Positions 33,528 to 46,407 of a stretch of 64,000 bases of DNA are shown one piece after another (position 1 is the first letter of the stretch; each line of letters opens with the position of its first letter). A model generated the notes under the pieces. It did no database searches. It saw only the letters and a list, made by a program, of their open reading frames with translations, and was not told the DNA's origin. Both the position numbers and the translations under genes were made by a program. The stretch is from Anthopleura xanthogrammica (taxonomy: Eukaryota > Cnidaria > Anthozoa > Actiniaria > Actiniidae): contig OZ025206.1 of the NCBI GenBank assembly GCA_964019055.1, positions 18,648,860 through 18,712,859 on the forward strand, written 5' to 3'.

Positions 33528-34532
33528 TGTAGAAAGACGATTTTTTTATCCTGGTTTTTATATGCCTTATGACAAAAATATGTTTGTCAAATATGAAGCG
33601 TTGGGTTTGATGTCCTTGAATAGAATTTTAGCTTCCCCCTTTTCGTGCTGGCATTGTGAAACCCTACCCTTTCCTATACCAAAACTCTTAAATTCCCAAC
33701 CCTTTTCTATACCTCCTGCCTGAAAAAGGTACCCTTTTCGGGAGGAGCATCCCCGTATAGTCCATTATAGGGAGTACCCCTCTCCCCCCACCCCCCAGAC
33801 CCTGCCCATTTCTAATACTCTGTCAGCCACATTGGCAGCCATTTCACCGATCTTTGATACCCTTAGGCTGCGATTTCGCTTCTGAGTAATGACATTTTTA
33901 GAAATTTTGAATAAAAGACAAAAAAATACATCGATTTGTCATATTTCGTCCTTTCAGTGCTCTAAAAAATATCATAAATTCGAACAAAAATTCCTACAAA
34001 AATGTCTTTTTTCATGCGTTAGAAAAATTACAATTTTTAAGAAATTTAATATAACGAATATTTTTTAAAAGAAGTTCTTTCAATTAAGCTTATAAGAAGT
34101 ATAGAGTCCCGTGCAAAATTTGAGGGTTTTTTTCTGTTGGAGTTCAATACATATATGGTTCGCTCAATAAAATTTCGTATTCAGTTATTCAGCGGTTTTT
34201 GTGCGCACGCTCATCGTGGGCTCAAATTGAGCGTTCAAAAGTAGGCACTCACCTTAACAAGTAGGAGCTAATTAATAATGGTAATAAACGAATTGTAACA
34301 TAGGAGGCGGAAGGAACTGAAAGGTGAGGGGGGGGGGGGGGGGGGGTAAAAAAAATTACGTTGCAATATAATGATTAAATTAATTTTTGTAATGGTTTGT
34401 TCAGAGCTGAGTTATTCAATTTACGCTAATGCACCGCCTTGTGGCCATGCGACAAGGGTTGGATGCTGGCTGTATTTGAGTAGAGTTGATTGTTAGTGCC
34501 TTGTGTATCTTAAAACTAAAGTTTATACTTAC
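33528..34532. other. Unassigned intergenic DNA, unit 1
   Basis: No gene is seen. It holds one AAATATGTTTGTC unit of the minisatellite expanded at 48015, and a G tract of 19 at about 34328-34346. Confidence 0.6.
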
Positions 34533-34645
34533 TTGACCCTTGATACAATTATCTTGCTCGATGACTTGATCTGCTTCTTTTGTATCCCAGCATGATTGAA
34601 GTTAATTTGCTCTGACATTAGTGTTGAAAGATTGTGGAAGCTCTT
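34533..34645 (-). promoter_or_regulatory. Candidate leader exon upstream of FN3 unit 1
   Basis: Homologue of 20168-20290 with the same GTAAGTA donor, followed upstream by the CTAA-repeat tract (34676-34700). Confidence 0.4.
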
Positions 34646-34819
34646 GCATTTTCGTTTTTTTAACTGCACTAACACTAGCTAACTAACTAACTAGCTAACT
34701 GCACTACTGGCTTGGTTTATTACTGAGTGAAAGTAGGGCGACTGGTCCATGTACTATGGATAGGGACATGGGTAGATCTTTTGTTTTCTATCCCCAGGGA
34801 GAGTATGTTCACCCCTATA

Positions 34820-34960
34820 GACCCTTGCATGACGTCAAAGCAGCTCAATTTGGAGGACAAAACACTTCTTTTGAAAAAAATTTCAATCTCCTGAGAATTG
34901 GAACCTATTGTTTTGTCTTACAAGTTTAGCTGCATTCCGACGTGCTGCAAGGGGTCTATG
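34820..34960. repeat. Foldback CAGCTCAATTTGGAGGACAA family, unit 1/2 boundary
   Basis: The complete form is at 49260-49397, where GACCCCTTGACGTC and CAGCTCAATTTGGAGGACAA pair with their complements. Other copies are 34820-34960 and 59740-59880. The copy at 20440-20540 lacks the right arm. Confidence 0.65.
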
Positions 34961-37392
34961 TGTCTGGCAAAAACTATAAACTTTTCTTAACCCTTCCGAT
35001 CGTGTGTTTTTTAGTTGTTGATATCTTCACGTTCGGGTAAGTCAAATGGTTGAGATTATGAACCGAAAAATTGACATAAATATTTGTGATATTTATGCCC
35101 CGTCCACCCCCCTCCCCCCTCGTGATTACGCCCTGAATTGGCCCAAAAGAACTTTCTTATCAGACCGTGAAGGGCGTTCCCATGGGGATCAAATCAAGAT
35201 TTATGTAGTGTAGCTGATACTTACGGTGTGTTGCTGTGGTAAGTCTAGCAATGCTTTTAGCGGTATCACCACATGCTGTAGTGGCAAACACCCTGAATGT
35301 ATATTTTGTCATTGGTGTAAGTTTGGTGATGGTGAGGTTTGTTCTTCTTAGTTTGTATAACTTCGTTTCCTTAAAGTCATTCCAATAGAAATTTGAGCCT
35401 TCGCATTCCACCTGTGACAAAACAGAGAAAAAAGAAGGGGAAAAACTTAAGACTTTCTTTCCAAACCGGACCTTAAAATCCAGAATGTGTATTAGAGCGG
35501 TTTTAGTATAAGTCGAGAACAATACGGTTTTGACTTAGAGCACGAATACACAGTAACATTGAAATGTCTTTCTTATTTTCGCTGGCTCTTTCAACTTTTG
35601 TTATTACTTAACCTACCGTATAATACTGAACGGAATTTCTGATATTAGCAGGCATTTCCCAATTAAGCAGGACAGTGGTCTCCTTTTGTAACGACGCCAT
35701 AAAATGTAATGGTGCACCAGGTCCTGTAAATTATAAGATGGCATCAAACAAAATATATCATTATCATCCAAATTCAGTATTACAAGAAACAATAACTTCC
35801 GAAACGTAATAAGAAGCTCCTTCAGTCAAGAATACGGTTACATGTGTGTGTGTTTGTGTGTGCTTCATTAATAAGGAGCTTTTAGTACGAGTACGGCAGA
35901 TAACACTCTTCTCGTTATGCATAATTTTTCATATCATACGATAGCCGAATCCAATAATTGTTTTATTATTTATTCAAGATATTTTCAAAGTAAACTCAAT
36001 TCATTAATTTAAGAAAGCATTTCAGATAAGTTTGCAAACCTTCACTGTTGGGAAGTCATTTTTGTTTGGCGGCTATGATGACGTCAATCGTCCCATGATT
36101 TAAAAAAATATTGGACGAATGACGTTCTTTCCTAATTTGGTCATTCAATGCTTGTTATGAAAAATCAACCGGGGACCAATGGGCCAATCAGAAAAGGGGA
36201 AATATTTTGAATAAATAATAATCCAATATGTCTCATTGATCAGTAGTTCCGAGCCTTACACATATTATCTAACAAACGTTGTAATGTGGGCAAACTCCCT
36301 CAAAACTCCCTCAAAAACAGTATCAAACCGAGGCGCAAACTTACCACACTGCAAACTCTGTCAGAACCTGAGCCACCTCGACTCGGTCAAACTATGCTTA
36401 AATTACATTCAAGCCAATCGAAAACTCATGATAAGTCATGATAAGTTTGGGGTTAGGTACCGGGGAGAGTGCTGGTCGCAAATGACCACGCCCAACCATG
36501 GAGATAACCATGGTAACCGGGCCATATCTCACCAGCAGCTCAGAAGTGGATACTTACGTTGTGTAGTTATGTTGACTGGTGTACTGTATGGTCCAGGTCC
36601 AACACGTGTGTACGCCCTAACAGATATACTGTACTCTGCACACAATGATAAGCAATGGATGGTATAAGAGAAGTCATCTGTTCTACCAATAGTGGCTGGT
36701 TGTCCTGCAATCGCTTGGTTTCCTTTTCGTATCATGATCCATCTCACTTCGTACTTGATAACTTTACCATTTCTCAAGTGTTCAGGTACTTCAGCCCAAG
36801 TAGCTGTGCAAGTTGTGGCATTGACTTTTAACACATCTAATGGTCGTGGGGAAGCGTCAGGGACTAATGAATATGAAAAATGTATTATATTTTTGAATTA
36901 CCTGACTACAAATTCGTGATCGTTTATGGTTTATTTTTGATAAAAAGCCAAATGTTGAGGTAACAAATATGTCAAACAAATACCATCTTCCGTGGTTGAT
37001 ACATCCAGCGCATTACTCAGTGGACCATCGTTGATAGTGTAGGCCAGTACTTGAAATCTGTACTGTGTGTATTTATCAAGTCCTCTCACCACTACTAATG
37101 TAGCAGAGGGATTATTATAACTGATGTATTGTAACCTGCTTCCTGTCCTTGACAACCTGTACGCTATCTTGTAACCACGTAACACACCATGAATACACTT
37201 GGTATTGCGAAGTGGAGTCCAGGAGACGCGGATACTTGTGGACGAGGTTGCTGTACCGGATGTTAGTCGAGGGGAACAATCTGGAGCTACCGTAACGAAA
37301 AAAAATGTTAAGTTTATTCCCGCTAATTATGAGCTTTATAAATACGACGGGAAAATATCTCAATTTAAGTGAAAAAGTTAACTTTTAGATTG

Positions 37393-38092
37393 AGGTATCA
37401 GGATACCTTCGATCCAGACCTTTGAAATCACTTTACGTACGAGCCAAATTTCGCGCTGCCTTTTCAATATTATTATATAAAAGTATACATTTTCTGAAAG
37501 CCAAATAAACGTAGTTTTCGAAAATCAATTTAGAATTTACACAAAAAAGTTATTGGGTTTCTCCGCAGTTTTTCAGTGACCAAAATAACTTCACTTTAAA
37601 ACGTTCTAGCTCATTCAGATTTCGTCAAATCGAACTGTAACTTTGGGTAATGATAAATCACCACGCGATGTAAAAAAAATGTCTCAGATTTTCTATATAT
37701 TTATTTTTGAAATATATTTGAATTCAAATTGCAATCACGATCATCGAACACTCAAACTTCCGGATTTAACGCTTCATTGGCCCGATCTAAAAACGATATC
37801 AAAAATCTGAGACACCGTTTTGAAGCTCATTATCCACAGAGCATGCTATTGTGCTTTTGGTCGACATAGCGAAAATTCTGATCCTGCTTGAAGTTGTCAA
37901 ATGAAGTGAGGTAAAATGTCACTTTGAACCAAATAACGTTTTTCTGTTCCATAACAGACAATCTTAAATAGATATTCGAAAACTACATTTATTTAGCTTT
38001 CAGAAAATGTATACTTTTATGGCAAAATATTGTAAAGCCCGTGCGAAATTTGAGGTAGCGCGTATAGGGGTCCTAATCATATCCTGATACCA
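37393..38092. mobile_element. 700-bp long-armed foldback element
   Basis: GGTATCAGGATACC at the left pairs with the complement ending at 38092. The arms extend over about 130 bases (including AAATTTCGCGC and TATACATTTTCTGAAAG). The interior has a second hairpin (CTCAGATTTTC and complement). Units 1 and 3 hold truncated copies (29934-30360, 53922-54590). Confidence 0.75.
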
Positions 38093-38453
38093 TGATAAAC
38101 GCTAGAAAACAATATCTGTAGAAACAAAGTTGCCATCTTCTGATCAGTTTGCGCATTTCGTACTTTGCTCAGTGAACCGTCCTTGATGGTGTAGGCCAGA
38201 ACTTGAAGTCTTTATGCCTCAACGCTATTTTCAACACTAATTATAACCACAGGGAGCCCAAAGACATTGGATTAAACAGAGTTTATTCGTTAGCCCTCCA
38301 TTGCAGGCGTTCCTGGTTGGTTGCGCTTGGGAACGTATTAGAACGCCCCAATGCAGGCTGAATAAAAATTTAAAAAAAGCCAAAGTCTAAAAACAGACTA
38401 ATGCACGTAAAACAAAATTCAAACAGTACATCGAGTTTGTATTAAACATTTAC

Positions 38454-38759
38454 CATCTTCTAGAGTTCTTGCTTTCATGCTTTCGGATAATGGGCCATTG
38501 ATTTTACCTCGGTAAACTCGTACTTGAAGTCGATACTACATGTATTTAGCAAGTCCTGTCACTGCTGCTGATGTAGGTTTGGAATTTCTTATATTTTTAA
38601 CTTGGTCTTTACTCCCTGCATTCCATAACCCATATGCTATTCTGTAGCCATCTAACCCAGCATTCCTACATTTCACAGGATTGATTTGTCTCCAGTGTAC
38701 TTGGATGCTTGAGGAGCTGATGGGCATGGCTGATGTTATCTTAAGAGTACACTCTGAAA
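38454..38759 (-). pseudogene. D-type FN3 exon with in-frame stop (unit 2)
   Basis: It aligns end to end with the D exons at 18355-18663 and 15734-16039. The codon after LAKYM is TAG, where the others have Leu or Arg. The rest of the domain downstream is still FN3-like. Confidence 0.75.
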
Positions 38760-38999
38760 CTGAAATCATCCGAGATACAATTAGTTAGTAACAAATTAAT
38801 AATAATAGCAACGAAAGTAAAAGTACATTACATAGAGTAAATTAGCATGTATGATGTTCAGATGCGCTGTGTAACCAACCGGGAATCCACATGGCGCACT
38901 CGGTATTAAGAAGTTTCCCTCTCTTATTTATTGATGCTCTCTTAGTGTAACTTATAACAGGCTTTTGATAAAAGTGCCACAAAATCTTGGAGTAACTAC

Positions 39000-40058
39000 A
39001 GAAAACCCCGAAAAAACGGCAAGGGGGGGGGGGGGGGGGGGATTCTACGCATCAAAACATAAAATATAAAACAAAATAGTAAAAAACTATAAACTACTCA
39101 TGGAAGTGGCTACGCGTCAGGATTCAGAAATGGGTTACCTGTGCCTTAGTGGCAACTTAGAAATCATGAATCGGTCACCCTGTGGTGTTAACGCGTAGAC
39201 GTGTAGCCAGTACACAAGAAGGGAAGAGATGCGGGGTATTCGATAGCTGTACCGAAATGTTCCTTATAAATGCTGGTAAAGAGTTCCATTCATGCGGTGG
39301 TGATGAAGCAAAAGTTCTTTGTTTGATCTCAGGTTGTAGCGAGACTGTTCTATAACTTTGATCAGATCAGTAATATAGGTCGTGCTGCGCTGAAACCATG
39401 GATAGCTTTAAATATTAGAGTAAGCACTTTGAAAAGTATCCGTCGTTGGACGGGAAGCCAGTGAAGATCTTTGAGACATGGTGTGATATGCATATAACGG
39501 TGAATTTGACATGTGGTTCTGGCGGCTGCATTCTGAATTCTCTGTAACCGCTAAGGCTTAGCCTAAACCATTACAATAGTCAAGTCAATCGACCCTTCTT
39601 GCTTAATAATATTTACATTTAGGCACTGCCTAAAAGCGGAGATCCTATAAATAGTATATATAGTGCTAAAAACGTGACAATTGTGTGACGCGGGTCCCCT
39701 CTCTCCAGCTAAGACATCGCACTCGAGATTTGTCTTGAAATGTACATGTGCTTGACAAGCTGCTTTGATGTTTGGAAGATTAACTTCTTTCTCTGGGTCC
39801 AAGGGAACTAGAGTTAATGGCCCGATCCTCGAGTACTTCTGATATTTACCTTCGACGTTTGCTGACAGCCTTTGCACGGTTAAATTGCCAGATGACCCTC
39901 CGCGATTCTTCTTTCCATCATTTCGCTTTTTTGAGATTTTGTCGCGAAAGTTTTCCTAATCTTTCTTACGTTTTACAGACATTTTAAAGCAGTATATATT
40001 CGAGTGGTACATCATGCGCCCGCGATCCATCACATGGTCTATGGCCTTCCTGGGCCTA
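39000..40058. repeat. Repeat R1, copy 2
   Basis: Same order as copy 1, with a G tract of 19. The - strand frame is reduced to 39877-39563. R2 follows without a gap. Confidence 0.75.
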
Positions 40059-40996
40059 AAGTAGTAGACCTAGGCGGCTTCGAAAATTCGGCGTCTTTTG
40101 ACTGATTTGGGGTCGGTTGACAACAATTCAAATAGCGACTCGAATATTCAATTTAAAACGATTCTAGGTCCAGTTCTGTAGTGAGGATAGATAGTACTTT
40201 CGATGGTAAAAATATAAGAGAAATCTATTCCTGGAACCGAGAGGCAGTGGTCCGTTCTTAGAGAGACGCCCTCTTAAATATTGAATGTTCTTTGACAGTT
40301 GACTTTAGGGCACAATTTGCCATTAAACCAGGCTAAACCTCCTTCGCAAATGAGTCTGTAGTCGAGATATTTACCAAATGAGAATAAAGCTGATATAAAA
40401 ATTACGAAGTATGAGTTTCAGGTCACCCATATGGGTACTAACTCAGCCCAATCGGGCTTGACTTATAGTCTTGTTCGAAGCCCAAGATTTTCCCACTAGG
40501 CCACGAGTTTAAGGAATTAGCACAACAATAGCCATAAAAACAATGCGCAAGATAGACTAGATTTTTTTCCACTTAAAATCAATGTACGTAGCAAATAGTG
40601 CAAGGGATTAGCTGTAGATATGGCCTGGGGGCCGGCTAGTCTCTCCCCTGATGCCTCGGCTAGATCATTATGCTGCATAATCCGTACACCGACCCAAGAG
40701 CAGAAGGAGATTCTGCATCCTCGAATGTCACTGGGGCATGGCATCGTGGAATTCATTTTTTGAATCTCTGTCGGCGGACGTGAGTTCAAACCCAATCGTG
40801 CCTAGATTTTTTTTTCTTGTTTTGGGTATATGTTTTTTCTTCTTTTTTCTTTTCTTCTACTGTTGTTGTTGCTTAGTTGTTTGATTAATTTTTCTTGTAG
40901 ACGTTCAGCATTATTTTATTGCAAGATCGCATATATTAAGCATGACGTTACAAATGAACTGTCGTTTGGCTCCAATGTAATAATAATCTTTATTAT
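40059..40996. repeat. Repeat R2, copy 1 (~0.94 kb)
   Basis: It begins GTAGACCTAGGCGGCTTCGA and ends AATAATCTTTATTAT. Other copies are 44251-45189 and 55658-56590. A 92-codon - strand frame (40795-40517) is kept in all three, but recent copying explains that. GAGTTCAAACCC near 40783 resembles a Pol III B box, with no convincing A box. Confidence 0.75.
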
Positions 40997-41241
40997 ATAT
41001 ATATTTAGAATTTCATACAATAAATCTCTATTATAAAAATCTCTATGCTTTATATTTCACTGGTGAAAAATGCAATACGACCAATTAGCATCGCGTACAG
41101 CTTTTCACTGTGTAAAAATATAACCAATCAAAATTTAGAGTTGACCAAACCAACCAATCATAAAACGAGCAATTGTGACATTTGAATGGCTTCCCGCCAA
41201 AGCAAAGTTGTGTTTTCTGTAGCTTTGTTGATGTGAACAAA

Positions 41242-41635
41242 ATGGCGAGTCGTTTTGTGTCACTAGATGTGCCGGTAGATGAGTTTATTCAAAACCAAGA
41301 AAACAAAAACACACTAAGCAAGACGAAGAGAGACCTGGCTTTATTGACTACATATCTTGAAACAAAAAATGTGCAGCAAAACCTGGAAGAAATCCAGCCA
41401 AGAGATTTAGACGAGCTGCTTTCTGCTTTTTTCGTTGAAGTAAGGAAGAAAGATGGGGATGAATACGAACCGACGACTTGAAGGTCGTTCATATCGAGCT
41501 TTGACCGTTACTTACGAAAGAAAGACTACCCAACAACGATAATAGAAGGGCAAGAATTCAGACGAACAAGGGAAGCACTAGTAGCCAAGCAGAAAGATTT
41601 GAAAAGTCCAACTTTGCGTGAAGAAACAACAACAA
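41242..41635 (+). pseudogene. Crypton-type recombinase N-terminal fragment, broken
   Basis: It reads MASRFVSLDVPVDEF, then KNTLSKTKRDLALL, LSAFFVEVRKKDGDEYEPTT, a TGA at 41479-41481, and after it in the same frame RSFISSFDRYLRKKDYPTT and FRRTREALVAKQKDLKSP. This pattern is typical of Crypton-derived (DUF3504/KIAA1958-like) proteins. The catalytic domain is absent because the sequence switches at about 41635 into an unrelated element on the other strand. Confidence 0.65.
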
Positions 41636-42527
41636 AGCGCTGAGTGCTTACCGCCACATTTGTAGCATTTGTGCTCGAAGCGACAGCCTGCACAAAACTT
41701 GCCTGCATTGAACGACCAACATGTTCCTCTAGGAAAGGGCTGTTTTCCTTTAGGTTTCGCAAAGGTTTTGTCGGATTGGGAAGCAACGGATTTGGGGCGA
41801 AAAGTCACAGCTCTATGCCAGAGTTCCCAGTGAACTATATCCCACGCGTAATGTTCGGGGCTGGATTGCCTCAAGAATCTGAACTGTTCGTCGTAATACG
41901 ACCAGTCCCCCCCCCCCCACGCGTGGCGATATCGCGAATGGTTTCCCCGAATTTCATCAATTTTGGGGTTTCTTTTGGAAATTTCACGCAGTAGATAACT
42001 ACGAAAGCATGAAAAGCCGAAACCCATTGCCCAATAGAGACAATTTTCTTTGTCGTTTGGACCGGCTCCAAGGTTAATTCAGGCTTTTGTTTAGCTGAAT
42101 CCGCGTTTGACGACTGGGCGAAAGAGATTGAAAATTTCTCTGGGTTGGGGGATGGATCCAAAAGAACCCCAAAATTAATGTATTCCTCTCCCCAAATTTT
42201 TGCTTTAATCTTGTCGCTTATGCGGCTACCTAAGGGGACAGTAATACTACTAAACGCTGGGGAACTAGGCTCCATGCGTGCACCGCCGTTGGTACCTGCA
42301 CCAGTGAGGTTGTCCACATCGCCTTGTACGATATCGTCCACCACGACAGCGTCTTGTGTCGTTCTTCTAGTTTCACTAACGCTGGAAGACATGGCACTGC
42401 GGACAGCGCTCACGATGGTCGCCGCCAATTTTTCCGCGTCTAGTCCAGCTATGGCTTGCCCTGGTGGGACTTCAGTCATATCGGACTTGGACGCTGTTTT
42501 TCTGCTTCGTTTCGCTCTGGGTGGCAT
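41636..42527 (-). pseudogene. Gag-like retroelement protein with CCCH-type Cys/His cluster, frameshifted
   Basis: It starts MPPRAKRSRKTASKSDMTEV at 42527. The frame shifts at a C run near 41909-41917, after which GTCWSFNAGKFCAGCRFEHK and CYKCGGKH follow. Such Cys/His ends are typical of gag proteins of cnidarian DIRS-type elements. The last residues merge into the Crypton fragment at about 41635. Confidence 0.6.
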
Positions 42528-43009
42528 GCTAAACTTCCTAACAGAGCTTCGATAGTTAAATTGAACTTATCATTACGTATAAGAGATTAAAATTAAGATA
42601 CTCGTGGGGCAGCCGTGAGAGCTTGCTGCGAGAAGATGAAATTATTTATCAAACGAAAAAGCCCGTAACTTGGTGTAAGATCGAGTATAAAAATGCGACA
42701 GTAGAGTGGCCAACATAAACAGAGTCTATAAACTGTATATTGATAAAGGCGTTCAGCGCCGAGTGATAGGGCGCACCACACGTGGCGGCCGATAAGGGTT
42801 GTACACTCATTGGCAACTGATAACGCCACAGGAAATCAAAGACTATGTCAAGAAAAACCTGTCAAGTTGGAATTCCAAGCATCCCAAAGAAAGACAGTAT
42901 ACAGCCCGAAGGCAACAAATATATGCATAGTCAGTAAAATAATGACTCAGAGGGCCGACTGAACGCAAACAAATACCAAGGACGGGTTAACAATCATCTA
43001 ATAGCACGT

Positions 43010-43579
43010 TTAACACGAAACAAGCAATGTAAAACTGCCCCACGGATGCTTTTTATACAATTTGTGCTGCCCCTCCCTATTAAGATGCACACCATCATAG
43101 GACAGATACAGGCGACATGGGCGCCAAAAACCTTTGTGGGTCCAATAAACGGCATACGGGAGCGGCTCAAGTACAGCTTTAAGGTACTGAGCGAGAATCG
43201 AGACATTAGCATTAAAATTCCCTCTAGGTTCCCTTCTGATGGTTTGGCCGACACATATAAACCGCACCCCGTGTTCATCGTGTAGGAGACGAACAAAGTC
43301 TTCTATCTCCGACCCCAATTTAACTGGTGACATGCCTCGTAGTGTGAGATCGTTAGTCCCAATTTGTAGAAAAATTATGTCCGGTCGAAACTGTGACACC
43401 ACAGACAAATCAAATTCTTTAAGCTTGGAGACCGTACGACCCCCCACTCCGTGCCAACATATGTTAACGGTGTCGCAGATATTAAACTGAAGGTCATATT
43501 CAGAAGCATTCCTTGCAATAAATTCGCGCAGACGGCGAATAAAGGAATGTCCCAGAATAAGAACGCGGGGCTCATCCAT
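43010..43579 (-). CDS. SGNH/GDSL-type hydrolase domain, probably of a DIRS-type element
   Basis: 189 codons from the ATG at 43579 (MDEPRVLILGHSFIRRL). SGNH-hydrolase blocks: GHS with the likely catalytic Ser, GGRT, IGTND, and DGVHLNREG with the likely Asp and His. It lies on the same strand as, and upstream of, the gag-like frame at 42527, an arrangement that fits a shared retroelement. Its role in the element is unknown. No RT or YR partner lies nearby, so the element is incomplete. Confidence 0.6.
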   Translation of the reverse strand: MDEPRVLILGHSFIRRLREFIARNASEYDLQFNICDTVNICWHGVGGRTVSKLKEFDLSVVSQFRPDIIFLQIGTNDLTLRGMSPVKLGSEIEDFVRLLHDEHGVRFICVGQTIRREPRGNFNANVSILAQYLKAVLEPLPYAVYWTHKGFWRPCRLYLSYDGVHLNREGQHKLYKKHPWGSFTLLVSC

Positions 43580-43745
43580 AACAAGTATAAAGCCAATCAG
43601 AATGAAAGCAAAATATAAGAGGGTGGACTTGCCTTAAAATTTTATGAACATCAGGTATGTTCTCACTGGTGGCACTGGTGTGCAAAGCTGAATGAGGACG
43701 AATTAGTTTCTGCAACCGATTAAGTGCAGTGTACTACCCACGTAG

Positions 43746-44180
43746 TCACCTAGGTCCCAGGGCAAAAGGCCCGTGCTTACGTAAGAGATTAAGATATCGC
43801 GATATAACAATGTCATTATGCTTGTTACATAATGCTGTCTTTACTAAAGTCTTAAATCTGTTGTAATTGTTCTCTTCTCTAATATGGCGAGGCAATGCAT
43901 TGAATAGAGACGGGGAGGCTGCAGCGAAGGCCCTATCACCCAGAGTTTTATAAGTATTGGCACTGAATGGCTTCAGAAGAAGTTCGTTATTTCTGCGAAG
44001 AGCATAACAGCTAGGACGCTGTACTGATACGAGACAATTGATATAGTCTGGAGCAAGACCATGAATAGCTTTAAACGTCAGCACAAGGATCTTAAAATGT
44101 ACTCTTTCCTTTACTGGTAGCCAGTGTAACGACCGTAAAGCAGGAGTTAAAATATTGCCGTTTCTAGACCGAGGTTGCAC
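43746..44180 (-). pseudogene. LINE reverse-transcriptase C-terminal fragment
   Basis: ILTPALRSLHWLPVKERVHF, FKAIHGLAPDYI and GDRAFAAASPSLFNALP are the common C-terminal signature of non-LTR retrotransposon ORF2 proteins. No RT catalytic motif lies nearby, so it is a 5'-truncated copy. Confidence 0.7.
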
Positions 44181-44250
44181 TAAGTTTCAGTTTGAATTTA
44201 AAAAAATAAGCTTTCGTTTGCAGAAAAACCCGAGAAAACTGACTTTGAAA

Positions 44251-45189
44251 GTAGACCTAGGCGGCTTCGAAAATTCGGCGTCTTTTGACTGATTTGGGGT
44301 CGGTTGACAACGATTCAAATAGCGACTCGAATATTCAATTTAAAACGATTCTAGGTCCAGTTCTGTAGTGAGGATAGATAGTACTTTCGATGGTAAAAAT
44401 ATAAGAGAAATCTATTCCTGGAACCGAGAGGCAGTGATCCGTTCTTAGAGAGACGCCCTCTTAAATATTGAATGTTCTTTGACAGTTGACTTTAGGGCAC
44501 AATTTGCCATTAAACCAGGCTAAACCTCCTTCGCAAATGAGTCTGTAGTCGAGATATTTACCAAATGAGAATCAAGCTGATATAAAAATTACTAAGTATG
44601 AGTTTCAGGTCACCCATATGGGTACTAACCCAGCCCAATCGGGCTTGACTTATAGTTTTGTTCTTGTTCGAAGCCCAAGATTTTCCCACTAGGCCACGAG
44701 TTTAAGGAATTAGCACAACAATAGCCATAAAAACAATGCGCAAGATAGACTAGATTTTTTTCCACTTAAAATCAATGTACGTAGCAAATAGTGCAAGGGA
44801 TTAGCTGTAGATATGGCCTGGGGGCCGGCTAGTCTCTCCCCTGATGCCTCGGCTAGATCATTATGCTGCATAATCCGTACACCGACCCAAGAGCAGAAGG
44901 AGATTCTGCATCCTCGAATGTCACTGGGGCATGGCATCGTGGAATTCATTTTTTGAATCTCTGTCGGCGGACGTGAGTTCAAACCCAATCGTGCCTAGAT
45001 TTTTTTTTCTTGTTTTGGGTATATGTTTTTTCTTCTTTTTTCTTTTCTTCTACTGTTGTTGTTGCTTAGTTGTTTGATTAATTTTTCTTGTAGACGTTCA
45101 GCATTATTTTATTGCAAGATCGCATATATTAAGCATGACGTTACAAATGAACTGTCGTTTGGCTCCAATGTAATAATAATCTTTATTAT
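44251..45189. repeat. Repeat R2, copy 2
   Basis: Nearly identical to 40059-40996. The interval between these two copies (40997-44250) holds the mixed element fragments listed above. Confidence 0.75.
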
Positions 45190-45693
45190 CTATATGGCGC
45201 ATTTATGATGTGAATATGATCAAATGCGCCTGACAATAATTAACAAATAAATCAATTACAATAAATATGATAACTTTAGGATATTTATAAATATTTCAAA
45301 TGGAATAATACAGCTATATATAAATATGTGAATAATCGATGCCTGACCATAAGGTGTGTTGTTCACAACTGACACTGAACTCTGTACTGAACCGACACAT
45401 ACCGCCTTCACTGTTGTATAAGCTAATTATGTATCAGTCGAGTCCAAGGGCGCCCATCTACACCCCCTCCCCCTCCCCCCCGGGCCAAACCCCGGGCATA
45501 AATCTTTTCAGTTTAAAATAGTTACTTGTTGATAAGCCCGTGGAATTCCACTCTTCTACTTGAAAAATTCATCCCGTTTCTTTATGATTGACTGTTGTCT
45601 TTACACTGTATAAATGAATGAATGAAAACTTTATTTTATTTGGGACCTCAAATAAACAAATAAATTTACAAATTATAAAAATAAAATATTTAG

Positions 45694-46407
45694 TAAATAA
45701 ACCCCTCCTGGCGGCTGGGATATCGGCTGATAATGTCCGAGGATGAGAAATGGTCCGAAAAAAGAACATTTGGCCGAGAAGCGAAGCTTCGAGGGCAAAT
45801 GTGATATTTTAAGGACCATTTCTCATCCAAGGACATTATCAGCCGATATCCCAGTGAGCCAGAAGGGGTTTATTTATTTTATAACCCAACGACTTCACTG
45901 AAATTAATTCAGCAAACTACATCGACTCGTCATCTCCAGAGTTTTCAAAAAATAATTTTCTCTCGTCTCCAAGCTGGATATAAAAACTATTATTTTGGTA
46001 AATGAGAGCTGTTTGACATTGAATTATTCTATTGTTTGACATTAGTTGTCGAATTCTTTGTTGGTTTTTAGTAGTTTATAAAAACAATTTCGAAAACAAA
46101 CCAAAAACTTCATTCACGAAACATGGATGCTTACCATTGAAGACATTTACAGCATATTTTGTTGATTTTTTCGTGTTTCCTGGCGTAGTTTTCTCAACCA
46201 GTCTTTGTATTTTACTCTCACTTGTTTGTAAAAACCGAGTTTCTTTGTTTTCGGTGTTTTTTCTTTTCTTTTTTAATGTTTTTACCTTCTGCTCTGCCTT
46301 CTACTGGACGAATATCACTTCGGACGGGGGATATCGCCTGATACCCGTCCTGCACGTGACCCATTTGAACCAATGACAGCGCGCGAAAATTCATCGTTGG
46401 GTTATAA
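45694..46407. mobile_element. Compound foldback element, ~714 bp
   Basis: 45694-45887 is a strong hairpin (TAAATAAACCCCT and GGATATCGGCTGATAATGTC with complements). Directly after it, 45889-46407 is bounded by TTATAACCCAACGA and its complement. No protein is recognised. Confidence 0.6.

Larger units (their letters stand above)
35225..38759 (-). pseudogene. FN3 array unit 2: broken D module plus A-B-C modules, signal exon lost
   Basis: Transcript order: D module 38759-38454, A 37286-36984, B 36863-36558, C 35723-35617 plus 35411-35225. The D exon has correct splice sites and length (306 bases) but an in-frame TAG at 38538-38536. A, B and C are open. The place where a signal exon should lie (about 45330) instead carries repeat R2. 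The A, B and C modules could still be used if transcription enters from another unit; as a stand-alone gene it is probably dead. Confidence 0.65.

Noticed and set aside
40460..40500. tRNA-like SINE promoter on the minus strand of R2
   Set aside because: An A-box-like TGGCCTAGTGGGA is present, but the B-box-like GGCTTCGAAC is only about 10 bases away, too close for a Pol III promoter.
40517..40795. 92-codon frame in R2, present in three copies
   Set aside because: Copies are near-identical duplicates and no family or splice signal supports coding.
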